The notes under the pieces are model-generated. The model had not been told where the DNA came from. It searched no databases and was given only the letters and a program-made list of their open reading frames with translations. From assembly GCA_037440765.1 (NCBI GenBank), contig JBBITL010000059.1, positions 1 through 28,045 of the forward strand: a DNA stretch of 28,045 bases, written 5' to 3'. The DNA comes from DTKY01 sp037440765 (lineage in GTDB: Bacteria > Acidobacteriota > Terriglobia > Bryobacterales > Bryobacteraceae). The position numbers were made by a program, and so were the translations under genes. Each line of letters starts with the position of its first letter. Within the stretch, counting starts at the first letter, position 1. Below, one piece after another: positions 15,701 to 23,426 of the stretch.

Positions 15701-16141
15701 ATGAGCACGCCGGTGAGCGAGTTCACTCTGGTCATGGACCAGGTGCAGGACTACGAGTTCAGGGTGCGCTTCGACAAGGAAGGCGTGCCAGACCTCGTCC
15801 TGGACGAACCGCCGCCGCTTGGCCGGGATGCCGGGCCCAATCCGTCCCGCATCCTGGCCACGGCCATCGCCAGTTGCCTCAGCGCCAGCCTGCTCTTTTG
15901 CGCCCGCCGCGTGCGGACGGAACTGGGCCCGATTCACACCGAGATCAAGATGCAGCTGGTGCGCAACGAGCAGAAGCGCCTGCGGGTGGGCAAGGTCGAA
16001 GTTGTGATCGACCCCCGCCTGCCCGAAGCCGAGAAGGAGAAGGCCCGGCGCTGCCTGGAAATCTTCGAGGACTTCTGCGTTGTCACCCAGAGCGTGCGGC
16101 AGGGCATCGATATCTCGGTGGAAGTGAAAGGCCTCGACTAG
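15701..16141 (+). CDS. OsmC family thiol peroxidase-like protein
   Basis: A 146-residue cytoplasmic protein of the OsmC/Ohr fold. The redox cysteine pair typical of the family is present: C59 in ATAIASCLSASLLF and C125 in EDFCVVTQSVRQG. Such proteins reduce organic hydroperoxides with thiol or lipoyl reductants. C67 and C117 are extra. The order of elements (N-terminal strands, long helix with the first Cys, EKARRCLEIFEDFC helix, C-terminal VEVKG strand) matches the YhfA-like branch better than Ohr proper. It follows the isomerase by 14 bp, probably in the same transcript, and ends at a strong hairpin. ATG 15701 is the natural start. Confidence 0.88.
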   Translation: MSTPVSEFTLVMDQVQDYEFRVRFDKEGVPDLVLDEPPPLGRDAGPNPSRILATAIASCLSASLLFCARRVRTELGPIHTEIKMQLVRNEQKRLRVGKVEVVIDPRLPEAEKEKARRCLEIFEDFCVVTQSVRQGIDISVEVKGLD

Positions 16142-16144
16142 CCT

Positions 16145-16168
16145 TTCCGTGCGCCTCTCCGCACGGAA
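16145..16168. terminator. Bidirectional hairpin terminator between convergent genes
   Basis: TTCCGTGCG (16145-16153) and CGCACGGAA (16160-16168) form a perfect 9-bp stem with a 6-nt loop. It fills the 36-bp gap between the OsmC stop and the stop of the minus-strand protease gene. The A/T base pairs at the stem foot give only short T-runs on each strand, but position and symmetry fit a shared terminator. Confidence 0.6.
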
Positions 16169-16177
16169 CCGCGACCG

Positions 16178-16710
16178 TCAGGGAGCGGCGATGCTGCTCG
16201 CGCAGCGAGGACAGAACCGGGCCGATTTCAGATCCAGCCGCTCCACGGCGTGGGTCGAGGCCATCACGCAGCGCCAGTCGGGGCAATGCCGCAGCCCGAG
16301 CGTGTGGCCCAGTTCGTGAACGGCCTCCTTGGCCGCGCGCTCGGCCAGCAGTTCCGGCCGGGGAGGCAGCCCGTAGAACTCCTCGCGCAGACGGCACAAC
16401 GACACCAGGGCGCAGCGGCCGTTAAGTTGCGCCTCACCAAACACGAACGTGAGCACCGGCACGAACAGGTCCAGTCCGGTTACCCCCAGCAGCCTCGGGC
16501 CGCCGCGCTCCAGGCCGGCCGCCTGAAGCCGGGCGAGAATGGCGGTGGCGTGGTATTGCCCGCGCGAGCGGTCGAAAGCGAACGAAGCGTCAACGGCGGC
16601 GGTTTCCGCCCGGCACGACACCCGGAAGACCCCCGCCAGGGCTGCCGCCAGTTCGTCCAGGATCTCCGGTTCCACGCCCCCGCCCACCGGCAGCAGGCGT
16701 ATCCCGCCGG

Positions 16711-16714
<4 letters not shown>
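16178..16714 (-). CDS. Archaemetzincin-like zinc metalloprotease
   Basis: A 178-residue protein. The zinc signature is complete: HELGHTLGLRHCPDWRCVM (H133, E134, H137, H143; C144 and C149; Met-turn M151), followed by FCPRC (C168, C171). This four-cysteine extension is the mark of archaemetzincins (M54). These are compact proteases found in archaea, some bacteria and vertebrates, and are largely without known substrates. The upstream frame is open, but I choose GTG at 16714 because it overlaps the TGA of the response regulator (GTGA) and yields the usual start MTGGIRLLPVGG and family length. This overlap means translational coupling to the two-component system. It has no signal peptide and should be cytoplasmic. 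Confidence 0.88.
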
Positions 16715-18055
<1,341 letters not shown>

Positions 18056-18069
<14 letters not shown>

Positions 18070-19714
18070 TCAGTGCCTCCGTGGGTGTTTGTCCGGTGGG
18101 AACCGCCGGCCCGGCCGGCAGCGAGAGCGTGAACTCGGCGCCCGTCTCCGGGCGGGAAACAACGGTCAGCGAGCCGCCATGCTGCTCGGCGATGTTGCGC
18201 GCCACGGCCAGTCCCAGACCGGTGCGAAGCTGGTCTTCCTTGGTGGTGTAGAAAGGTTCAAAGATATGGGGAAGCGCCTCGGGCTCGATGCCGGCGCCCG
18301 TGTCGGACACGCGCACCAGCACGCTGGAGGAGTCCGGATCAAGCCGCGCTTCCAGCTCCAGCCGCCCGCCGCGCGGCATGGCCTCCACGGCGTTGACCAG
18401 CAGCACCAGCAGCACCTGCTGAACCTGGTCGCCGTCGCAGGGGCAGCCCGGCAGGTCCGGCGCGATCTTCTCCACCAGTTCCACCCCCTGGAGCTCCATC
18501 TGGTGGCGCACCAGCGCCACCGTGCGGCGCATGATCGCAGCCAGGTCGTGGGGCTGCCTGTGCGGCGGAGTCCGGCGCGAGAAGGCCAGCAGGTTCTTCA
18601 CGATCTCCCCGCAGCGCATGCTCTCGCGCTCGATGATGCGCAGCCGCTCCTTGACTTTCTCGCAGCCGGCGGCGCCGGCCGTATCCCTTTCCAGTTCCTT
18701 CAGCGTCAGGCGCGAGTAGGTCAGAATGCCGAACAGCGGGTTGTTGATCTCGTGCGCCACCGTGGCCGCGAGCTTGCCCAGGGAGGCCATCTTCTCGCTG
18801 GCCACAAGGCCGCTGTATGCCCGCTCCAGTTCCTGGTTCTTCTGGGAGACCCGGTCCTCCAGGGTGTGCGTCCAGGCGGCGTTCTCGCTCCGGGCGCGGG
18901 CCAGATCCTCCGTCATCCTGTTGAACGATTCGGCCAGCGCCCCGAGTTCGTCCCTCGAGTACACGGGAAGCCGGTGGCTCAGGTCGCCGACGGCCACCTT
19001 CCTGATGCCCGCCATCAGCGCGCCCACCGGGCGGTGGACCACCGCCAGAATGAAGCCCACGCTGACCAGCGAGGCGAACAGCACCGCCAGTCCGGTGAGC
19101 ATCAGCAGGTGATCCCGATACTCGGCCAGTTGCTGGTCCACGGCCGCCAGCGACAGGTGGGCGTCGATCACCCCCAGGACGCGCCGGCCGGGCGGATGGG
19201 CGTGGCAGGCGGCGTTCGAGCAGGCCGGCTCGTTCTCGATGGGACGGATGATCCCCAGCACCCTCCCTCCGCCCGGTTCGGAGAAGACCCGGGATCGGTC
19301 GGGGCGGTCCAGGCGGGCGAGCGGCTCGGCCTGCGCGTGGCAGGCATGGCAGGCCTCCGCCCGCTTGTCGACGACGGCGTTGACTTCTCGCTGGTCGGTG
19401 GAGAAGCTGATCCTGCCTTCCTCGTTGAAGATCCGCACGCGGCGCATGCCGGGCTCGCTGCCGAGCGCGTTGATCATGTGGTACAGGGCTTCGCGGTCGT
19501 TGTGCAGCATCTGGTAGCGCGTGCTGCGGCGGATCAGGTCGCTGACGCCGTCGGCGTTGATCAGAATCAGCTCTTCGGAATGCCTCCGGTGCTCCCGGAG
19601 GCTGAGGTAGCTGAACAGCGCCATCAGGACGGTGAAGCCCGCCACCACCGCCACAGCGAGCTTGAGGGTCAGGTTGAGCCTCAGCCCGCCGCCCGGACTC
19701 CCGGTTCGGTACAT
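18056..19714 (-). CDS. Heme-c-type periplasmic sensor histidine kinase
   Basis: A 552-residue inner-membrane kinase. TM1 spans about 15-36 and TM2 about 202-226, enclosing a periplasmic sensor of about 165 residues. That sensor holds a CXXCH site (CHACH, 122-126) and a CX4CH site (CSNAACH, 165-171) embedded in RRVRIFNEEGRISFSTDQRE and RVLGIIRPIENEPAC. Kinases of deltaproteobacteria carry the same pattern, implying covalent heme used for redox or gas sensing. HAMP (about 226-278), a coiled linker, the H-box HEINNP (H321) with LAFSRR, and N/G boxes DTGAGI and GLGLAV complete a catalytically intact kinase. It sits 3 bp after the NrfD-like gene, tying the sensor to this electron-transfer locus. 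Confidence 0.93.
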
Positions 19715-19717
19715 CCT

Positions 19718-20893
19718 CTACGCGCCTTTCATAACGCGTTGCAGGCTGTTCGCTGCCTGCGGCGCCGCGTGTGCCTCGGCGGCGCTCTGGAAGACGTTCA
19801 GGTGCTTCGCCGCCAGGTAGAAGACCGCAAAACCCAGAGCCACGATGGCCAGGGTCACCGCGGCTTCGCTCCACTTCGGGATGTAGCTGGCCCCGCTGCT
19901 GGCTTCCATGCCCGTCACGCTCACGTTCAGGCGGTTGGCGACGAAACCGAAAATCGCCAGCACCGCGCTGAGGTAGAGCGTGCGCGGGTTGGACCGTATG
20001 CGGGCCTGGAACAGAAGCAGCATAGGCAGGGCAAACAGCGCCGACTCCAGCAGAAAGAAGTACTTCTCCACGCCGGGCTCCAACAGATAGTGAAGCGCGC
20101 CGCGCCGCGACAGGTCGAGGAACCGCATGGCCAGGAAGGCAGCCAGCAGCACGGCCAGAACCCGGGACAGGCTCATTAGCAGCGGCATCTCGATCGCGCG
20201 TCCGAAGGCCCGGCTCGAATGCCACGATTCGAAGACGGTCATGGCAAGTCCGGCCATAACGGCCGAGAAAAAGAAAAACACCGGCAGAAGGGGAGTGTAC
20301 CAGAGCGGGTGAAGCTTGTGCGGCACGATCAGGTAGAGGCTCCCGAGCGAGGACTGGTGCAATGTGGACAGCAGCACTCCGGCAATGACCAGGGGAATCA
20401 GCACGGCGCGCAGCAGGCGCAGCGGCAACTGCCAGCGCAGCCGCTCCAGGACCACCGGAGCGAACTCCAAAGCCAGCACGGTCGTGTACAGCATGACGCA
20501 CCAGCCCACTTCGAACATGACCGAGTGCTGGTTCCACATGACCAGCGGATGCCAGATGCGGTAGGGCCGCCCCAGATCGAACAACAGCGCCAGCACCACC
20601 AGCAGGTAGCCCAGGAACGCGGTCAGGATCGCGGGGCGCACGATCGGCTCATAGCGCTTCAGGTTGAAGATGTGAACCGTTGCGGCCAGCGTGAATCCCC
20701 CCGCGGCAAGCCCCACTCCACACAACACGTCGAAGCCGATCCACAGCCCCCAGGGGAACTCGTCCGACAAATTGGTGGATGCGCCGAGCCCGTGGACGAA
20801 GCGCACCCAGGCCGCATACAGGCCGGCCGCCGCCACCAGCAGGAAGACGGCCCGCCAGAAGGTGAGCCGGGGCAGACGGATCAGTCTACTCAC
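19718..20893 (-). CDS. NrfD/HybB-like membrane quinone-interacting subunit
   Basis: A 391-residue polytopic protein with about ten membrane helices. Family blocks are clear: the opening GLGASTNLSDEFPWGLWIGF, then CGVGLAAGGFTLAATVHIF, DLGRPYRIWHPLVMWNQHSV, MFEVGWCVMLYTTVLALEF, LHQSSLGSLYLIVPHKLHPL, and near the end FVANRLNVSVTGMEA. This places it in the NrfD/PsrC superfamily, close to HybB of hydrogenase 2, which exchanges electrons with quinone and has no heme. It overlaps the ferredoxin-subunit gene by 8 bp, as expected for an obligate partner. No hydrogenase large subunit is present, so the pair serves another acceptor or donor, probably the cytochrome system encoded upstream. Confidence 0.9.
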   Translation of the reverse strand: MSRLIRLPRLTFWRAVFLLVAAAGLYAAWVRFVHGLGASTNLSDEFPWGLWIGFDVLCGVGLAAGGFTLAATVHIFNLKRYEPIVRPAILTAFLGYLLVVLALLFDLGRPYRIWHPLVMWNQHSVMFEVGWCVMLYTTVLALEFAPVVLERLRWQLPLRLLRAVLIPLVIAGVLLSTLHQSSLGSLYLIVPHKLHPLWYTPLLPVFFFFSAVMAGLAMTVFESWHSSRAFGRAIEMPLLMSLSRVLAVLLAAFLAMRFLDLSRRGALHYLLEPGVEKYFFLLESALFALPMLLLFQARIRSNPRTLYLSAVLAIFGFVANRLNVSVTGMEASSGASYIPKWSEAAVTLAIVALGFAVFYLAAKHLNVFQSAAEAHAAPQAANSLQRVMKGA

Positions 20894-21659
20894 GTTCCAC
20901 CTTGTTTCCGCCGCGTGGCGCGCCCTCGGCCGCGGCGACAGCCTCCCGCCGGTGAGTGATCCAGTAGACGCCGCCGAGCAGCACCGCGCCCACGCCTACC
21001 ACGTCCGGGACAAACGCCAGCGCCCGCCCGGTCAGCGCCGGCAGCGGCTCCTGCGGCAAGCTCCACTTCAGGCCGAACTCCCCGAGAGGCACTTCGGAGA
21101 TCATCAGGACCGAGGTTCCCCCAACATCGTTCAGGCCGTAGACGCGGCCGTCGTACTGTTTGGGGCTTTCCGCCAGCCGCCGCTTGGCCTCCACGATCAT
21201 CTGGTCGCGGTCCCCCGTGGCCGTGGCTCCGGCGGGACAAGCCTCCGAGCAGGCGGTCGGTTTCCCCTCAAGCAGCCGTTCCGGGCACATGTCGCACTTC
21301 CGGACCTTGGGAAGGACCTTGCTCCATTCGTACACCGGCGCCCCGAAGGGGCACGCCAGCATGCAGTAGCGGCACCCCATGCACCGGGCCTCTTCGTAAA
21401 TCACCGGCCCGAGCGGCGTTTTCCGGAAGGCGCCCACCGGACAGGCCGACACGCAGGCCGGCTCCAGACAGTGCATGCACAGCCGCCGCGCATACCGCTC
21501 GCCATGGGTCACCACCGCGGTGAGCTTTCTCTCGGAGATCCGCTCCTCGGAGGCAACCGCCTCACCGTAGTCGATAGCCCACTTCCGCGAGCAGGCTTCC
21601 TCGCAGGCGCGGCAGCCTACACACTGGGTGCTGTCAAAAAGAATTGCTTTGGCCGCCAT
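20886..21659 (-). CDS. HybA/NrfC-like ferredoxin subunit with four [4Fe-4S] clusters and a C-terminal anchor
   Basis: A 257-residue protein. ATG 21659 has GGAGG 6-7 nt upstream; an 11-codon upstream extension in frame adds nothing. Four cysteine quartets are complete: C13/16/19/23 (CVGCRACEEAC), C61/64/69/73 (CMHCLEPACVSAC), C93/96/99/103 (CMGCRYCMLAC) and C122/125/137/141 (CDMC...CSEAC). A membrane helix near 222-243 (FVPDVVGVGAVLLGGVYWI) and a short tail end the protein, as in HybA. It should pass electrons between its partner NrfD-like subunit and a redox partner. Unlike HybA and NrfC it shows no Tat signal, which bears on which side of the membrane it faces. Confidence 0.9.
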   Translation of the reverse strand: MAAKAILFDSTQCVGCRACEEACSRKWAIDYGEAVASEERISERKLTAVVTHGERYARRLCMHCLEPACVSACPVGAFRKTPLGPVIYEEARCMGCRYCMLACPFGAPVYEWSKVLPKVRKCDMCPERLLEGKPTACSEACPAGATATGDRDQMIVEAKRRLAESPKQYDGRVYGLNDVGGTSVLMISEVPLGEFGLKWSLPQEPLPALTGRALAFVPDVVGVGAVLLGGVYWITHRREAVAAAEGAPRGGNKVERE

Positions 21660-21765
21660 GAGGTCCTCCACGCCGGCCCGAACAAGCGTGACCACACACG
21701 GCTGTCATCAGGCCGGCGGCAAACACATTGGGGGTAGCAATTACCCGGCCATACCGCTGGAGCGC

Positions 21766-22434
21766 CTAACTGGTAAGGAAGAACTCGGCCGTAACCCGCC
21801 GCCAGGAGACATCAGGCAACCCCGCTAGCAGGTCCCCGGCAGGGCGGCCGCCGTCAGCGGCCACGGCGCCGGCCACCTGAGGCTGCAGGGCATAGAGCCT
21901 CTCGGCGGCGTTCTGCATCCAGGACCGGACCATGCCGGCAGGCACCAGGTTGCGGCTCACGGTCTCATCGTCGGGCGAGTGTACCATCAGCAGCCAGCCG
22001 GTCCCATATGGGTCGCTGCGAATCAGGGACGGGTTCGCCAGCACCTCGGAGTTCACCTCGACGATCTCGCCTTCGGTGGGAGAGAGCACCTCGGTCTTCT
22101 CGCCGTCCCGGAAGAAGGTAAACGCCTTCTGCCCCTGGCGGAGCCAGGTGCCGGGCGGCGGAACCTCGAGGCGCTCGATCCGCCCGAGCAGCGCCGCAGC
22201 GAACTCGTCCACCCCGACCCGGGTCAGCCGTTTCCGCTCGCGCAAAGCCCAGCTATGCCCCGGGTGGTATTGCAGCCGCTCAGGGACGAGAAAGCCTTCG
22301 ACGAAGTTCGGGTCCAACTGCGGGGCCAGGGAAGCCCCCTCGGCCGTCTCAACGCTGACGGGCTTCTTGCGGCTCAGCAGGAAGTCGATAAGGATGAAGA
22401 CCATGAATGTTGAAAGAACCAGAATGACGGTCAT
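21766..22434 (-). CDS. Membrane-anchored H-protein-like (GcvH-fold) protein lacking the lipoyl lysine
   Basis: A 222-residue protein. ATG 22434 is chosen for its GAGGA ribosome site and because it starts exactly at a membrane helix (TVILVLSTFMVFILIDFLL, 2-20). A GcvH-like domain follows at about 55-155: LQYHPGHSWALRER, VGVDEFAAALLGRIERLEVP, PPGTWLRQGQKAF, LSPTEGEIVEVNSEVL, SDPYGTGWLLMV. Comparison with E. coli GcvH, recalled from memory, runs without gaps from VGV to GEIV, but the lipoyl-lysine position is G111 (FRDG in place of ESVK); the nearest lysine is K113. It may be an electron-transfer scaffold or assembly factor rather than a lipoyl carrier. The ferredoxin gene follows after 106 bp. 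Confidence 0.8.
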   Translation of the reverse strand: MTVILVLSTFMVFILIDFLLSRKKPVSVETAEGASLAPQLDPNFVEGFLVPERLQYHPGHSWALRERKRLTRVGVDEFAAALLGRIERLEVPPPGTWLRQGQKAFTFFRDGEKTEVLSPTEGEIVEVNSEVLANPSLIRSDPYGTGWLLMVHSPDDETVSRNLVPAGMVRSWMQNAAERLYALQPQVAGAVAADGGRPAGDLLAGLPDVSWRRVTAEFFLTS

Positions 22435-22530
22435 ATGCGGAATCCTCGCGGCTCGGTTAGGGCACACGGGTCGCCAATTTCGACCACGGCGTAATACCTG
22501 CAAATATAGACTGTGTTTTCAATTGTTTAG

Positions 22531-22689
22531 CTAAGTAGAGTCCTGCTGGGAAGCCGCAATCTTCGAGAGATGCCTGTAGTTAATCACCACACCCCTAGTT
22601 GACATAATTGCGCTAGCGCTGGCGATCTCCTGTAACACCAACACGTTGACCAGCGCATCAAAATCCAACAGCGACGCTGAAAAACGCAT
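22531..22689 (-). CDS. Possible 52-aa small ORF translationally coupled to the Crp gene
   Basis: The Crp stop and an ATG overlap as TGATG (22687-22691), and that ATG opens a 52-codon frame ending in TAG at 22531-22533. The peptide begins MRFSASLLDFDALVNVLVLQ, has a mildly hydrophobic first half, continues EIASASAIMSTRGVVINYRH and ends ASQQDST. I recognise no family. Third codon positions are visibly less GC-rich than in neighbouring genes, and the 22500-22690 stretch is AT-richer than the rest. It may therefore be a recent or spurious ORF. The start-stop overlap is the main argument for translation. Confidence 0.3.
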   Translation of the reverse strand: MRFSASLLDFDALVNVLVLQEIASASAIMSTRGVVINYRHLSKIAASQQDST

Positions 22690-23369
22690 CACATTTCTGT
22701 TACGGCTTCTCTCTCGAGGCCGACAGGATCCAGAATCCGCACCTGCTTCTTGCCAAGCCGGATCAGCCCCTCCGCCTGGAAGCGGCTCAGGTTCCTGGAG
22801 ACTACCTCGCGCACCGTACCGAGGCGGGAGGCCAGATCCTGGTGGGACTCGGCCAGTGGGAATGACTCGCTGCCTGCCTGAAGGCCGAAATCCAGCAGGG
22901 TCCTGGCGAGCCGCTGCCTCACGCTGCCAAAAGTCACCGCCTCCACGACACTCACCAGCTGGCGCAGGCGCCCGCCCACCAAAGCCAGAACCTTCAGCGC
23001 CACCTCCGGATGCTCCAGGCAGAACTTACGGAAGTCCTGCTGGCTGATGAGGTAGGCGGTCACATCCTCAACGGCGCTGACGGTCGCCGGGTAGGGGCCG
23101 CCGTCGAACAGCGGCACTTCGGCCACGCTGGAAGGCGCCGACTCGATGGCCAGCATGATCTGGCGTCCGCTCGGAGCGGTCTTGAAGATTCTGACACGGC
23201 CCCGGGCGAGCAGGAAAATGCCGTGGCAGCCATCTCCCTCGCTGAACAGCACTTCCCCCGGCTTGTATTGCCGCGGAAGCGCCCTCCCTGCCAGTGCCTT
23301 GATCTCGGATTCCGACAGCCCGGCAAACAAAGGGACCCGCCGCAGGGCGTCGCTCTTGGCGTCTTTCAT
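22689..23369 (-). CDS. Crp/Fnr family transcriptional regulator
   Basis: A 226-residue regulator. ATG 23369 is preferred over an in-frame TTG two codons earlier. Residues about 10-125 form the cyclic-nucleotide-binding-like beta roll (VPLFAGLSESEIKAL, YKPGEVLFSEGD, GIFLLARGRVRIFKTAPSGR, SVAEVPLFDGGPYPATVSA). A long dimer helix follows, then a winged HTH (about 165-215: SHQDLASRLGTVREVVSRNL, FQAEGLIRLGKKQVRILDP). The N-terminal cysteine set that binds Fe-S in FNR is absent, so it is not a canonical oxygen sensor and its effector is unknown. It lies 57 bp downstream of the porin gene and may control the cytochrome operon; a promoter of its own is possible. Confidence 0.92.
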   Translation of the reverse strand: MKDAKSDALRRVPLFAGLSESEIKALAGRALPRQYKPGEVLFSEGDGCHGIFLLARGRVRIFKTAPSGRQIMLAIESAPSSVAEVPLFDGGPYPATVSAVEDVTAYLISQQDFRKFCLEHPEVALKVLALVGGRLRQLVSVVEAVTFGSVRQRLARTLLDFGLQAGSESFPLAESHQDLASRLGTVREVVSRNLSRFQAEGLIRLGKKQVRILDPVGLEREAVTEM

Positions 23370-23380
23370 AACCAAGTTCG

Positions 23381-23410
23381 ACTTTACAGCAGGCCCGAAA
23401 CAGAGCTCAA
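23381..23410 (-). promoter_or_regulatory. Candidate sigma-70 promoter for the Crp gene
   Basis: On the minus strand, TTGAGC (23405-23410) and TAAAGT (23381-23386) are separated by 18 bp, and the ATG follows 11 nt after TAAAGT. It lies in the 57-bp gap after the MtrB-like gene, so the regulator could be transcribed independently of the cytochrome operon. Confidence 0.35.
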
Positions 23411-23426
23411 CCCTCGCCCGGCGTCT

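Noticed and set aside
20886..20893. HybA/HybB-like pair as part of a hydrogenase
   Set aside because: No nickel-iron large or small subunit is encoded in the window, and the neighbours are multiheme cytochromes and a sensor kinase.
22599..22619. TTGACA and the palindrome GCGCTAGCGC on the plus strand in the crp/H-like gap
   Set aside because: No -10 follows at proper spacing and there is no plus-strand gene downstream; it also overlaps the candidate small ORF.
22681..22699. TCACATTTCTGTTAC resembling a Crp/Fnr half-site at the end of the crp gene
   Set aside because: Half-sites are in the wrong order and spacing for TGTGA-N6-TCACA, and the sequence is the coding end of crp.
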